A DNA stretch of 64,000 nt from Gammaproteobacteria bacterium (GCA_030426355.1 JAUHYQ010000003.1:186001-250000); one strand, 5' to 3'; shown: positions 18,333 through 27,940, counted from the stretch's first letter. Notes: a model not told the origin generated them from the sequence alone. Translations and numbers: made by a program.

Positions 18333-19191
18333 CGTTCTGTACCTGCTCCCGCAACTGCTCAATCAGCACTTTAAGATCGACTGCGGCTTTGGTCGTTTCA
18401 GGGTCGGCCGATTTTGATCCGAGGGTGTTGGCTTCGCGATTGAATTCCTGCATCAGGAAATCCAGCCGGCGGCCAACGGCGTCATCCATGGTGAATGCTG
18501 AGCGAGTCTCGGCAACATGGGCATGCAGACGGTCAAGCTCTTCAGCAACATCCATTTTTTGCGCCAGCAGCACCAATTCCTGCTCGAGCCGTTCTTCGTC
18601 TACCTTGATTTCCAAACCCAGAGCGCGTTCCCGTACGCGGCTGCGGATGTTGTCCAACACCAGAGGCATGCGGGTTGTAACCGCATTGGCCAGCGCGGAA
18701 ATCTGCGTCAGCCGGTCTTCCAGAGCCGCTTGAATGCGCTCACCTTCCCTGGCGCGATTCGCAACCAGCGCGTTCAGCGTACTGTCGAGCAACGCAGTTG
18801 CGGGATCAAACAGCGCCTTTAAGTCCACAGCGTCTTCGGCGACCACACCGGGCCAGCGCATTATTTCGAGTGCGCTGAAAGGTTGCGGGGCAGCTATGGA
18901 TGTTGCCAGTTGTTCAGCGTGCGTGATGACCTGCCGGGCGAGGTCAGCATTAATTTTCAGACGCGCTGCTGCCTCGCTGGAGGCACGAAACTGCAGGCTT
19001 GCGTCCACTTTGCCGCGGCGGAGTCGTGCACTTATCAAGTCACGCAGCGCGGGTTCCAGCGCCCGAAACCCGTCCGGCAATTTGAACTGCATTTCGAGAT
19101 AGCGATGGTTCACGGAACGCAATTCCCATAACAGGACCCCCTGTTCGGTGTCGAGCTCGCCACTGGCGAAGCCTGTCATGCTGTGGATCAC
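18325..19191 (-). CDS. yicC: YicC/YloC family endoribonuclease
   Basis: Member of the YicC family; E. coli YicC has been described as an endoribonuclease acting in small-RNA turnover. The N-terminal signature is IHSMTGFASGE, followed by LWELRSVNHRYLEMQFKLP, and the C-terminal part has GRRLDFLMQEFNREANTLGSK, which contains the conserved Glu-rich catalytic region. The frame opens at 19290, but GTG 19191 has AGGAG 6 nt upstream and starts exactly at the conserved N-terminus (288 aa, like E. coli). It overlaps gmk slightly, so the two are probably co-transcribed. Confidence 0.94.
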   Translation of the reverse strand: MIHSMTGFASGELDTEQGVLLWELRSVNHRYLEMQFKLPDGFRALEPALRDLISARLRRGKVDASLQFRASSEAAARLKINADLARQVITHAEQLATSIAAPQPFSALEIMRWPGVVAEDAVDLKALFDPATALLDSTLNALVANRAREGERIQAALEDRLTQISALANAVTTRMPLVLDNIRSRVRERALGLEIKVDEERLEQELVLLAQKMDVAEELDRLHAHVAETRSAFTMDDAVGRRLDFLMQEFNREANTLGSKSADPETTKAAVDLKVLIEQLREQVQNVE

Positions 19192-19273
19192 GTTAGTCTC
19201 CTGTAAACTCACCCGCGGTTTGGGTTTAATTCTAGTGGGCCTGGCGGGTGCTTTGTACCGCCGCAAATAAAGC

Positions 19274-20020
19274 ATGATTTCAGAAAGCACAGCGGTCAGT
19301 TTACTCGGAGACCGCCAGGAAAATCAGGATCGTGTGCAGGTGGTGGAGGCCGACGGTGCTGCGCTGTTAATCGCCATCGACGGCATGGGTGGTCATGCAG
19401 ACGGTGAACGCGCCGCTGAACTGGCTGTTGAGGCGATTGCTAAAGCCTTTAAGGCGCAGAAGCATCCGGTTTTCGATCCTTTCGGTTTCCTGCACCGGGC
19501 TGTCGGTCTTGCGCATGCGGCTGTGGTGCAACTGGGCGCGGATCTGAATATTGAAACCCGGCCGCGCGCTACGTGCGCCCTGTGCCTGATACAGGACGAT
19601 GCAGCCTTCTGGGCACATGTGGGTGACAGCCGGATCTACCATTTGCGCAGCGGTGAGATTGTTGAGCACTCGCGAGACCATAGTCACGTTAATGTGTTGT
19701 TGTATGACGGCTCCATCACCCGTGACCAGCTGGCTTCCCACCCCATGCGGAATTATGTGGAGTGCTGTTTAGGGGGCGATGCGGAGTTGCCCCGCATGTC
19801 GATCAGTGCCCGCAAAGCACTGCTGCCCGGCGACGTTATGCTGGTTTGCAGTGACGGGTTCTGGTCGCCTGTTGCCGATAACAAGCTTGCCGCGCTTACC
19901 GAACCGGACGTAAGTCTTGAAAAAGGCCTGCGCACCCTGGCGCAACGCGCCACTCGCAAATCGTCGCCGCACAGCGACAACACTTCTGCTGCAGCCCTGC
20001 GCTATGGCACCGGAAAATAG
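19274..20020 (+). CDS. PP2C-type serine/threonine protein phosphatase
   Basis: Metal-dependent protein phosphatase of 248 aa. Conserved motifs include GDRQENQDR (residues 12-20), the metal-binding IAIDGMGGHADGE (33-45), FWAHVGDSRIYHLR, the SDG block (LVCSDGFWSP) and the terminal metal-binding Asp in HSDNTSAAAL. It has no transmembrane helix or fused kinase. It is divergent from yicC (82-bp gap) and 30 bp upstream of rph, so it may lead the rph-rdgB-hemW unit. Its substrate is unknown, and no partner kinase gene is in the window. Confidence 0.92.
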   Translation: MISESTAVSLLGDRQENQDRVQVVEADGAALLIAIDGMGGHADGERAAELAVEAIAKAFKAQKHPVFDPFGFLHRAVGLAHAAVVQLGADLNIETRPRATCALCLIQDDAAFWAHVGDSRIYHLRSGEIVEHSRDHSHVNVLLYDGSITRDQLASHPMRNYVECCLGGDAELPRMSISARKALLPGDVMLVCSDGFWSPVADNKLAALTEPDVSLEKGLRTLAQRATRKSSPHSDNTSAAALRYGTGK

Positions 20021-20050
20021 ACAGTCTCACCAGACGGGAAGCAGGTATCT

Positions 20051-20788
20051 ATGTTGAAACGACCAAGCGGACGTGCCGCTGATGAAATGCGCGTGTTGAC
20101 TTTTGAAGCCGATTACACGGTTCATGCGGCCGGCTCGGTGCTGGCCAGCTTTGGCAATACGCGCGTTTTGTGCACTGCCAGTATTGAAGAATTTGTGCCG
20201 CGCTTTCTACGCGGTGAGCGCAGCGGATGGATTACCGCTGAATACGGCATGTTGCCCGGGTCTACGCATACCCGGAGCAATCGCGAAGCAGCCCGGGGTA
20301 AGCAAAGCGGCCGCACGCTGGAGATTCAGCGCCTGATTGGCCGGTCCCTGCGCGCGGCGGCGGATCTGAGCGCGCTGGACGGTTATACCGTCACGCTGGA
20401 TTGTGATGTATTGCAGGCCGATGGCGGCACCCGAACCGCGTCGATTTCGGGTGCCTGGGTGGCGCTGGCAATGGCCATGGAGCGCATGCTGGCGGATCGC
20501 AAAATTAAGGAGAACCCGCTGCACGGGCAAGTCGCAGCGATTTCGGTCGGTATCTATAACGGCGCGCCGGTGCTTGATCTCGATTACGCCGAGGATTCAA
20601 CTGCAGAGACGGACATGAACGTTGTGATGAACGAAGCCGGTGGCTTTATCGAGGTTCAGGGTACGGCCGAGGGACACGCCTTTCGACGCGACGAACTTGA
20701 TGACCTGCTGAACCTTGCTGCAACCGGGGTGGCGAAAATCTGTTCAATCCAGAGCGAGACCCTATACAACTGGCGGGAGCGCAAGTGA
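20051..20788 (+). CDS. rph: Ribonuclease PH
   Basis: Phosphorolytic 3'-5' exoribonuclease that trims tRNA 3' ends. The 245-aa protein has the standard N-terminus ([20 protein letters not shown]), [16 protein letters not shown], the [19 protein letters not shown] block, [36 protein letters not shown] and the C-terminal [18 protein letters not shown] with the catalytic Asp residues. It overlaps rdgB by 4 bp (GTGA), a common pairing. Confidence 0.97.
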   Translation: MLKRPSGRAADEMRVLTFEADYTVHAAGSVLASFGNTRVLCTASIEEFVPRFLRGERSGWITAEYGMLPGSTHTRSNREAARGKQSGRTLEIQRLIGRSLRAAADLSALDGYTVTLDCDVLQADGGTRTASISGAWVALAMAMERMLADRKIKENPLHGQVAAISVGIYNGAPVLDLDYAEDSTAETDMNVVMNEAGGFIEVQGTAEGHAFRRDELDDLLNLAATGVAKICSIQSETLYNWRERK

Positions 20789-21408
20789 AGCCCGATCCTG
20801 CAGCCCACACCCTCAAACGGCGTATTGTTTTCGCCAGTGCGAATGCCGGCAAGGCGCGGGAAATAGAGGCCATGCTGGGCAGCGCATTTGAAGTCGTCTT
20901 GCAGGGCGACATCGGCATAGAGTCGGTGGAAGAAACCGGCACGACCTTCGCAGCCAATTCGTTGCTCAAGGCGCAGCATGCGGCAAGCGTCAGCGGGTTG
21001 CCTTCACTGGCGGACGATTCAGGCATCGAAGTCGATGCCTTGCAGGGCGCCCCCGGGGTTTACTCGGCGCGCTACGCGGGAGAACAGGCCAGCGATCGCG
21101 ATAACGTGGACAAGTTGTTACGGGAGTTGCGCGCCGTGCCCGATGAACGGCGCGGTGCCCGATTTCGCTGCGTATTGACCTTCATGCGTGCACCCGATGA
21201 TCCGTCGCCCTTAATTGCCGAAGGCTGCTGGGAAGGCAGAATTGCGCACCGGCCATCGGGCGACGGCGGCTTTGGGTATGACCCGGTGTTTGTGGATGCT
21301 GACAGCGGCATCATGGCCGCAGAACTGGATCCGGCAGAGAAAAATGCCCGCAGTCACCGCGGTAAAGCATTGCGGAAATTACGTGAGTTGATTGCAGCGG
21401 ATGCGTGA
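20785..21408 (+). CDS. rdgB: XTP/dITP pyrophosphatase RdgB
   Basis: House-cleaning nucleotide pyrophosphatase that removes dITP, XTP and related purines. Family signatures: [70 protein letters not shown] and [13 protein letters not shown]. The GTG start at 20785 overlaps the rph stop. Length (207 aa) is normal. The last codons overlap the start of hemW. Confidence 0.97.
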   Translation: MKPDPAAHTLKRRIVFASANAGKAREIEAMLGSAFEVVLQGDIGIESVEETGTTFAANSLLKAQHAASVSGLPSLADDSGIEVDALQGAPGVYSARYAGEQASDRDNVDKLLRELRAVPDERRGARFRCVLTFMRAPDDPSPLIAEGCWEGRIAHRPSGDGGFGYDPVFVDADSGIMAAELDPAEKNARSHRGKALRKLRELIAADA

Positions 21409-22576
21409 GGCACGCCATATAGATCAGCTGCCGCCGTTGAGTCTATACCTGCACTTTCCCTGGTGCGTGGCAAAGTGCCCGTATTGCGATTTTAATTCGT
21501 ATGCCGTGCACGGTGAACTGCCTGGCCGGGAATACGCGTCGGCGCTGATTACAGAACTGGAGCAGCAGCCTGCCGCCCTCAGTGAGCGACCACTGGTGTC
21601 GATCTTTATGGGCGGAGGTACGCCGAGTCTGTTTCCGCCGGGAGAATTGCAGCGCGTAATGGACGCGGTGCGTGGCCGTTTTGAACTGGCCGATGACTGC
21701 GAGATTACCCTGGAAGCTAACCCCGGAGCGCTGGAGCACTCGGCTTTCAAAGGGTATCGCGACGCCGGTATCAACCGCTTGTCACTGGGTGCGCAAAGCT
21801 TTAGTGACGCGATGCTGAACGTGCTCGGACGGGTACATAACAGCGCCGACATTTTTGCCGCATTTAAGGAGGCGCGCGCGGCGGGCTTCGATAACATCAA
21901 TATTGATCTGATGTATGCGCTGCCGGAGCAAACACTTGAGTGCGCTTGCGCCGATGTTGACGCCGCCATTGAATTGCAGCCGGAGCATATCTCGTATTAC
22001 CACATGACGCTGGAGCCCAACACGGTTTTTTATGCGCGTCCACCGGCCGGGTTGCCGGATGAAGACCGAGCCTGGGAGATTCAATCCGCAGGTGCAGCCA
22101 GCCTGAGCGCTGCAGGGTATGAACACTATGAGGTATCCGCCTGGGGCCGACCAGGACGGCGCAGCAGGCATAATCTGAATTACTGGAATTACGGCGATTA
22201 TTTGGGACTGGGTGCCGGTGCCCACGGCAAACTGACAGACGTATCCGGCATACGTCGTGAGCAGCGGGTTGCCCATCCCCGAAGTTACCTGCAGAAAATC
22301 ACCACCGGCGAGCAAACGACCACAAGCCTTGTAGATGAGCAGAATTGCGTCTTTGAATTCATGCTAAACGCTATGCGTTTGCGCAACGGGGTCAGTCAGA
22401 AGCAGTTCGAGCGCTATACCGGCTTGCCGGCCAGCTGGCTGGCGCCGGGGTTGGCACAGGCGACCGCGCGTGAATTGGTAGAAATCTCTCCCGCCGGTCA
22501 AATGCGCCCCACTCCGCATGGCTGGCGCTTTCTGGATGATTTACAAGCCGTTTTTCTGCCCCCCGCGCCAAACTGA
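21401..22576 (+). CDS. hemW: Radical SAM heme chaperone HemW
   Basis: HemW binds heme and a 4Fe-4S cluster and has been proposed to insert heme into respiratory proteins. It contains the radical SAM signature with the HemW-type fourth cysteine (HFPWCVAKCPYCDFNSY), FMGGGTPSLF, ITLEANPG, INRLSLGAQSF and NINIDLMYALPEQT. The ATG at 21401 lies inside the rdgB 3' end; the frame also has a TTG at 21392. The downstream HemN-type C-terminal domain is present (391 aa in total). It is more likely HemW than the oxygen-independent oxidase HemN because of its length and the fourth Cys. Confidence 0.94.
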   Translation: MREARHIDQLPPLSLYLHFPWCVAKCPYCDFNSYAVHGELPGREYASALITELEQQPAALSERPLVSIFMGGGTPSLFPPGELQRVMDAVRGRFELADDCEITLEANPGALEHSAFKGYRDAGINRLSLGAQSFSDAMLNVLGRVHNSADIFAAFKEARAAGFDNINIDLMYALPEQTLECACADVDAAIELQPEHISYYHMTLEPNTVFYARPPAGLPDEDRAWEIQSAGAASLSAAGYEHYEVSAWGRPGRRSRHNLNYWNYGDYLGLGAGAHGKLTDVSGIRREQRVAHPRSYLQKITTGEQTTTSLVDEQNCVFEFMLNAMRLRNGVSQKQFERYTGLPASWLAPGLAQATARELVEISPAGQMRPTPHGWRFLDDLQAVFLPPAPN

Positions 22577-22631
22577 CGGTCGGAGTTGCGGCGCTGAATG
22601 GCCCGAGGGCGCACTTAGACTCAGTCCGCTT

Positions 22632-22640
22632 TTATGCACA
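22632..22640 (+). promoter_or_regulatory. DnaA box (consensus match)
   Basis: TTATGCACA matches the relaxed E. coli DnaA-box consensus TTWTNCACA at all positions. It lies about 190 bp left of the inverted pair of perfect boxes, with the AT-rich tract between them. Confidence 0.5.
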
Positions 22641-22708
22641 GTCCGCTGCGCCGCGTGACAAATCATGCAATTAACCGCTTATTTATCATATGCGGCAGTG
22701 CAAAGGCC

Positions 22709-22742
22709 TCATAAATTATTGATTAAAAAGATATTATTAGCT
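22709..22742. other. AT-rich tract, possible DNA-unwinding element
   Basis: A run of about 34 bp with only 4 G/C, including AAATTATTGATTAAAAAGA, in a chromosome that is otherwise GC-rich. It stands 80 bp from the perfect DnaA boxes, an arrangement seen in origins. Alternatively it may be an UP-element or promoter region for rpmE. Confidence 0.5.
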
Positions 22743-22822
22743 TTGGTCAGCAATTGTCCGATTTAACCTTTTTCCAGCTTTTTCCGTCTGTTAGGTGTTC
22801 GGTGCACGCGCAATCCACAGAG

Positions 22823-22845
22823 TTATCCACAGTTTTTGTGGATAA
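22823..22845. promoter_or_regulatory. Inverted pair of perfect DnaA boxes
   Basis: TTATCCACA on the plus strand (22823-22831) and its exact reverse complement TGTGGATAA (22837-22845), with a 5-bp GTTTT spacer. Both are the high-affinity R1/R4-type DnaA sequence. A palindromic pair this close is unlikely by chance. It can also form a hairpin, but there is no T-run after it, so a terminator is unlikely. Confidence 0.75.
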
Positions 22846-22959
22846 TTGTGGCGGCCCGCATGCCGTGCTTGTCATTCCCACGCCGAGCCGTTATTCTTCC
22901 GCGCCCTCCGGCGGGTTGGCCGCTCGTAAAAATAACGTCTGCAGGTAGCAGTAGAAATA

Positions 22960-23160
22960 ATGAAAGCTGAAATTCACCCCGAATACCAGGAAATCAAGGT
23001 TGCCTGCAGCTGTGGCAATGAGTTCACTACGCGTTCGACTTTAAAGGATGAGCTGCATATCGAAGTGTGCTCGTCCTGCCACCCTTTCTACACCGGCAAG
23101 CAGAAAATCGTCGACACGGCCGGCCGCGTCGATAAATTCCGTCGCAAGTACGGTATGTAA
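22960..23160 (+). CDS. rpmE: 50S ribosomal protein L31 (zinc-binding form)
   Basis: 66-aa L31. It retains the zinc-ribbon cysteines (VACSCGNEF and [14 protein letters not shown]), so it is the C+ form that is replaced by the Cys-less paralogue under zinc limitation in many bacteria. The C-terminus ([12 protein letters not shown]) is typical. It stands alone downstream of the DnaA-box region. I see no clear terminator in the 251 bp between it and gltA. Confidence 0.97.
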   Translation: MKAEIHPEYQEIKVACSCGNEFTTRSTLKDELHIEVCSSCHPFYTGKQKIVDTAGRVDKFRRKYGM

Positions 23161-23411
23161 AGCAGCCTCGCCGTATGGCGGGCATAGTGGCGCGGTTCTG
23201 ATGCAGTGGCGCAGCGCGTGGCTTATAATACGGAACTCGGTTTCGGGCATCCCCGAATTCCTTAAGCAAGGATCGTCCTCAGGCCTTCGGCCGCAGTGGT
23301 TTGTTTTTGAGCTTTTCTCAGAAACCGGCGGTTGTGGCTGTGCCGAATCCTCTTGGTGGCAATAGGCTAGCGGTGCGCTAACCGAACAGAAGCGGAGCAT
23401 ACAGATAATAG

Positions 23412-24704
23412 ATGAGTAACAAGACTTACAAGCTGACCGGCGAAACAGGATCTTCCGCAGAACTGCCCGTTTATAGCGGCACACTTGGCCCCGATGTTGC
23501 TGACGTGCGTAACCTCTACGCTCAGGAAAACATCTTTACCTTTGATCCGGGTTTCGCCTCGACCGCCAGCTGTAAGAGCGCTATTACGTTCATCGACGGC
23601 AACGAAGGTGTATTGCTGTATCGCGGATATCCGGTTGAGCAGCTTGCCAAGAGCAGCTCGTTCATCGAAGTTTGTTATCTCTTATTGTACGGCGAGCTGC
23701 CCACTCAGGCGGAACTGGAAACGTTCGACAACAGCATTCGTACGCATACCATGATCAACGAAACCATGTTGCGGTTATTTAATGGTTTTCATCACGATGC
23801 ACACCCCATGGCCATGGTATCGGGCGTTGTCGGTTCCATGTCGGCCTTTTATCACGAGACGATGGATATTCAGGATGCACGTCATCGTGAGATTTTTTCA
23901 CACCGCATTATTGCCAAGCTTCCCACCATCGCCGCTGCAGCGTACAAGCACAGTCTGGGCCAGCCGTTTGTCTACCCGCGTAATGATCTGGATTATTCCA
24001 GCAACTTGTTGCAGATGTTTTTCTCGGTTCCGGCCGAAGAGTACGAAATTGACCCGATCGCAGCTGAAGCTATTGACCTGCTGCTGATATTGCATGCCGA
24101 TCATGAACAGAACTGCTCAACGTCGACGGTGCGACTGGCCGGCAGTTCAGGCACCAACCCTTATTCGGCTATTGCTGCCGGTATCGCGGCTTTGTGGGGC
24201 CCCGCGCACGGCGGCGCCAACGAGGCTGTGCTGCGCATGCTCAAACAAATCGGTAACGCAAAGAACATCAGCGAATACGTGGCCAAGGCGAAAGACAAGA
24301 ACGATTCATTCCGGCTTATGGGTTTCGGTCATCGTGTTTATAAAAACTTTGATCCGCGCGCGACCATTATTCGCGATATGTGTCACAAAGTGCTGGCGCA
24401 GTTGGGGCGCGATGACGACCCGCTGTTCGAGCTGGCGCTTGAGCTTGAGCAAGTGGCGCTTAAAGACGAATACTTTGTCGAAAAGAAGCTCTACCCCAAT
24501 GTCGACTTTTATTCGGGCATTATTTATCGCGCGCTAGGCTTTCAGCCATCTATGTTCACGGTGATGTTTGCGATCGCGCGCACGGTGGGCTGGGTCAGCC
24601 ATTGGCAGGAAATGATCACCGATCCCGAGCATCGGATCGGTCGGCCGCGGCAACTGTATACCGGCCCGAAAACCCGCGATTACGTCAACGTTGCTAAACG
24701 CTAA
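23412..24704 (+). CDS. gltA: Citrate synthase
   Basis: Condenses oxaloacetate and acetyl-CoA, the entry reaction of the TCA cycle. The 430-aa length is that of the hexameric gram-negative type II enzyme. The catalytic triad regions are visible: His in [12 protein letters not shown], His in [15 protein letters not shown] and Asp in [16 protein letters not shown]. The N-terminal block ([18 protein letters not shown]) is also standard. It is a single-gene unit with 250 bp upstream and a convergent gene 12 bp downstream. Confidence 0.97.
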   Translation: MSNKTYKLTGETGSSAELPVYSGTLGPDVADVRNLYAQENIFTFDPGFASTASCKSAITFIDGNEGVLLYRGYPVEQLAKSSSFIEVCYLLLYGELPTQAELETFDNSIRTHTMINETMLRLFNGFHHDAHPMAMVSGVVGSMSAFYHETMDIQDARHREIFSHRIIAKLPTIAAAAYKHSLGQPFVYPRNDLDYSSNLLQMFFSVPAEEYEIDPIAAEAIDLLLILHADHEQNCSTSTVRLAGSSGTNPYSAIAAGIAALWGPAHGGANEAVLRMLKQIGNAKNISEYVAKAKDKNDSFRLMGFGHRVYKNFDPRATIIRDMCHKVLAQLGRDDDPLFELALELEQVALKDEYFVEKKLYPNVDFYSGIIYRALGFQPSMFTVMFAIARTVGWVSHWQEMITDPEHRIGRPRQLYTGPKTRDYVNVAKR

Positions 24705-24716
24705 ACGCCGCGCTTC

Positions 24717-25322
24717 TCAGGCACCGGCCAACATTTCAACATCGCGCAAGCGGGCCCGGCGCATGGGTTTGCCATCGACCGGACTAAGTGGCGCATGCCC
24801 TTTGCGGCGCTCGGGAAAGACGGTTGTCTCGACCGTAAAATCTTCCGCAAAAAAATCGTAACCCGGAAAGGTTTCTATCCTGCCGCGACGAACGCTGTGG
24901 CGACGCTGACGTAGTTGATGGTGTATGCCGCACGCATCCAGTTGCATCCCCACCAGTTCGGAAGAATCGGCGAAGACGTGCACATGAATGTTGGAATGTT
25001 CGGTGATGTTTCCGCTCAGCACCGATCCGACCAAACAGGGGGTGAACGGCTGCAGGTGATACATGACATCCACCGCCACGCTGCGCAGTCGGCCCAGCAG
25101 CCGGGCATGCGGTTCAGCGGAGAAAATCCGGTTGCGCTCGGCCAGCGCCATTTCAATTTCGAGGTTGCTGGGAAGTGCGCCGCGGTCGCTGAGACCCAGT
25201 GACCAGGCGGCTTTGCTCTTGGCAGTGCGAAAATCAGTAATGCCGTGTTCGCAAATGAGTCGGGCGGCTTCCTGTGCCAACACTGCGCGCTGACAATCTT
25301 TGCGTCTCGTGACTGTCCCCAT
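24717..25322 (-). CDS. Uncharacterised protein with degenerate nucleotidyltransferase-like motif
   Basis: A 201-aa protein I cannot name with confidence. The first part is helical and basic. The middle segment CLVGSVLSGNITEHSNIHVH followed by VFAD resembles the GS-x(n)-SDIDLxVF signature of small nucleotidyltransferases. The two metal-binding Asp positions, however, are occupied by Asn and His (NIHVHVF in place of DIDLxVF), so catalysis of the usual kind is doubtful. A basic, Arg-rich C-terminus (RRGRIETF, RRARLRDVEML) might bind nucleic acid. The ATG at 25322 has GGAG 9 nt upstream; the frame extends to 25361. Convergent with gltA, and 69 bp downstream of ponA on the same strand. Confidence 0.75.
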   Translation of the reverse strand: MGTVTRRKDCQRAVLAQEAARLICEHGITDFRTAKSKAAWSLGLSDRGALPSNLEIEMALAERNRIFSAEPHARLLGRLRSVAVDVMYHLQPFTPCLVGSVLSGNITEHSNIHVHVFADSSELVGMQLDACGIHHQLRQRRHSVRRGRIETFPGYDFFAEDFTVETTVFPERRKGHAPLSPVDGKPMRRARLRDVEMLAGA

Positions 25323-25390
25323 GGCCTTGCTCCGTGGCGCGCTAAGAACAGTCGTGAGCATAGCTCCGGTAATCAGTAGTTGTCACCTGC

Positions 25391-27940
25391 CTAAAAGATG
25401 GATTCTTCCTCACCAACAAAAATATCGCCGGCATCGTAGCCCGTCTGATCCGGGTTGGCCTGCGGTTGATGTCCGTCGCGGAAAATCTCGAAAATGGCAG
25501 GCTCACCGGACCGCGCGGCAAGGCCTGTTTCCGGCGATATACGCACCGTTACCAGCCCTTCCGGCTGGGGCAAGGCGGCTGTTGGCGCGTTTTCCAGCGC
25601 CACAGCCATGAAGTCCTTCCACATTGGCAGCGCCGTGCGGCCGCCCTCTTCGCCGGCGCCCAGCGAACGCGCATCGTCGTCAAAGCCTACCCACGCGATG
25701 CCCACCAAATCGGCATTGAAGCCACTGAACCATGCATCCCTGCGATTGTTCGATGTGCCGGTTTTCCCCGCGATGTCGTTGCGGCCCAGTTCCCGTGCCC
25801 GCCGTCCGGTGCCGCGCCGGATGACGTCACGCATCATGTCGTAAACGATGTAGGCGTTTTGTTCCGGTATGACCCGTTTGGCCTGGTTACGATCCGACCA
25901 GAAATTGGGGGTTTCATTGTAGTCGGGCCGCCAGGATGCTGCGGTCGCGAGCATTTCCTGAACGGATCGGTAGGCGGGTATTTCGGGATTACCGGCCAGC
26001 GTCATATCTGCCGCGAATGCTGAATCGGCCGCTGCCTCTTGCTCGCGGCCGTCAAACCAGCGTGGCGCGCAAGGTTGGCAGACCATGTCAGGCTCGGCCT
26101 GATACAGGACGTTCCCGTTAGCATCCAGAATGCGATCGATTACATAGTGATTAACGCGCAAGCCACCGCTAGCGAGCACCGCATACCCCTGCGCCATGTC
26201 CAGCGGAGCTGCCCCGCCGCTGCCGAGTGCAAGTGACAGATCTCGTGGTGTGGCTGACCGTGGAAAGCCAAACTGCTTGAGATGATCAAGCGCGTTACCG
26301 ATGCCGATGCTGCGCAGTATCCGCAGTGACACCAGGTTCATGGACCGAACCAGTCCTTCGCGCAGGCGTGTTGGGCCATAAAACTGGTTGGAGTGATTTT
26401 CCGGACGCCACGCTTCTTCCTGCCCGGTGTTGTTAACCACAATGGGTGCATCATTAATAATGCTGGCCGCAGTCAGGCCGTTTTCCAGTGCGGCGGAATA
26501 AACGAACGGTTTAAACGATGAGCCCGGCTGCCGTGAAGACTGGGTGGCGCGGTTAAATTTATTAATGGAGTAATTAAAGCCGCCAATCATTGCGGCAATT
26601 GCACCGTCATGCGGGTCAAGCGCAACGAAAGCACCCTGAACTTCCGGCAATTGCGCCAGTTGCCAGCCTTGCGAGGTTTGCAGCAGATAAACCACATCGC
26701 CCACGTCGAGCATGTCATCGGTGCTGCCCGGATCACCGCCGATAACATCGTCGTTAATGAATTTTCGCCAGCGTATTCGTTCCCAGGGCAGCACAATGCG
26801 ACCGACATTGTGCAGAAAGAATTCCGCAGTACCCTCTTTTTCGCGGGTGACACCGAGTACGACAGCGGCGCCAAGTTCGTCAAAACGCGGGTAAGAGCTT
26901 AATTGTTCCTGCAACTGCACATCCGGGTTGGCGGCGTCAGTCAGCAGCGTATCCAGATCGAGCTTGTCCAGCGGGCCGCGAAAACCGTGGCGCCGATCGT
27001 ACTGCAACAAGGCGGTGCGCAATGCAAGGGTCGCGGCCATCTGCAACTCGCTGTCGACAGTGGTGATAACCTGATAGCCATCCGTGTAAGCCGATTTGCC
27101 AAAGCGCTGCACCATTTCGCTGCGCGCCATTTCCGCCACGTAAGGCGCGTCCAGCTCGACCCCGGGTGCATGCAAAAAGGACTCCATGGGGGTATTCAGG
27201 GCTTGTTGATAAGTATCCTCGTCTATGAAGTTAAGCTCCTGCATGCGCCGCAAGACATAGCTTCGGCGGTCGCGAGCCAGATCCGGGTTGCTTACGGGGT
27301 TGAGCCGCGACGGGGCTGCCGGCAATCCTGCGATGGTTGCCGCTTCGGCAACGGAAAGCTGATCCAGCGTTTTGCCGAAATACACCTGGGCCGCTGCTGC
27401 GACGCCGTAAGAACGCTGCCCGAGAAAGATCTTGTTCAGGTAGAGCTCCAGAATCTCTTGTTTTTCAAAGGAATTTTCTATCTGCATGGCCAGGATCAAT
27501 TCTTTGGCCTTGCGGATAAAGGTGCGGTCACGGGTCAGAAAGTACTCGCGGGCAAGCTGCTGGGTGATCGTGCTGCCGCCCTGCGCCCGGGAGCCGGTCA
27601 GGACCAGGTTGAGCGCAGCCCGCACGATACCTTGATAGTCGAAGCCGGGGTGATCAAAAAAACGGTCGTCTTCCGCGGCCAGAAAGGCTTGCACGACCGT
27701 CTCCGGGATGTCCTTGTAGGCTACGGGCGTGCGGCGTTGCTCCCCGACTTGCTGCATCAGCCTTCCGTCGCGGCTGTATATGCGCAGGGGAACCTGCAGG
27801 GGGATTTCCCGCATTTCCGCAACGGAGGGCAGCGCGGGGCGCAGGTAGTAATAAGCGGCAAAGCCGCTCACCGCCACCCCAAGTGCAAGCGTCGCAAGGG
27901 CCGCTAATGCCAGCGGCAGCATGCGCAAAATAAAACTCAT
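25391..27940 (-). CDS. mrcA: Penicillin-binding protein 1A (transglycosylase/transpeptidase)
   Basis: Bifunctional class A PBP of 849 aa that polymerises and cross-links peptidoglycan in the periplasm. After an N-terminal membrane anchor (residues about 8-31) comes the glycosyltransferase domain with AEDDRFFDHPGFD (catalytic Glu), GGSTITQQLAREYFL and RKAKELILAMQIE. A PBP1A-type OB insert follows. The transpeptidase domain has the SxxK motif in SRQPGSSFKPFVYSAALE, SxN in VRSMNLVSLRI and KTGT in IAGKTGTSNNRRD. The gene is divergent from pilM across a 291-bp gap, the same arrangement as ponA/pilM in pseudomonads. Confidence 0.97.
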   Translation of the reverse strand: MSFILRMLPLALAALATLALGVAVSGFAAYYYLRPALPSVAEMREIPLQVPLRIYSRDGRLMQQVGEQRRTPVAYKDIPETVVQAFLAAEDDRFFDHPGFDYQGIVRAALNLVLTGSRAQGGSTITQQLAREYFLTRDRTFIRKAKELILAMQIENSFEKQEILELYLNKIFLGQRSYGVAAAAQVYFGKTLDQLSVAEAATIAGLPAAPSRLNPVSNPDLARDRRSYVLRRMQELNFIDEDTYQQALNTPMESFLHAPGVELDAPYVAEMARSEMVQRFGKSAYTDGYQVITTVDSELQMAATLALRTALLQYDRRHGFRGPLDKLDLDTLLTDAANPDVQLQEQLSSYPRFDELGAAVVLGVTREKEGTAEFFLHNVGRIVLPWERIRWRKFINDDVIGGDPGSTDDMLDVGDVVYLLQTSQGWQLAQLPEVQGAFVALDPHDGAIAAMIGGFNYSINKFNRATQSSRQPGSSFKPFVYSAALENGLTAASIINDAPIVVNNTGQEEAWRPENHSNQFYGPTRLREGLVRSMNLVSLRILRSIGIGNALDHLKQFGFPRSATPRDLSLALGSGGAAPLDMAQGYAVLASGGLRVNHYVIDRILDANGNVLYQAEPDMVCQPCAPRWFDGREQEAAADSAFAADMTLAGNPEIPAYRSVQEMLATAASWRPDYNETPNFWSDRNQAKRVIPEQNAYIVYDMMRDVIRRGTGRRARELGRNDIAGKTGTSNNRRDAWFSGFNADLVGIAWVGFDDDARSLGAGEEGGRTALPMWKDFMAVALENAPTAALPQPEGLVTVRISPETGLAARSGEPAIFEIFRDGHQPQANPDQTGYDAGDIFVGEEESIF

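Larger units (their letters stand above)
22577..22959. other. 383-bp intergenic region with AT-rich tract and DnaA boxes
   Basis: The longest gene-free stretch of the window, between hemW and rpmE. It contains a consensus DnaA box at 22632-22640, an AT-rich tract at about 22709-22742, a T-rich stretch near 22768-22790, and an inverted pair of perfect DnaA boxes at 22823-22845. A further weak box (CAATCCACA, 22811-22819) has two mismatches. No protein or structured RNA gene is recognisable. Gene direction changes in the same neighbourhood, so a replication origin is conceivable. At minimum it holds the rpmE promoter. Confidence 0.7.

Noticed and set aside
23041-23484. 147-aa minus-strand open frame over rpmE and the start of gltA
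   Set aside because: Antisense to rpmE and gltA, no domain, and no start signal.
26903-27907. 334-aa plus-strand open frame opposite the PBP1A gene
   Set aside because: Antisense to the glycosyltransferase domain of PBP1A, with no recognisable domain.
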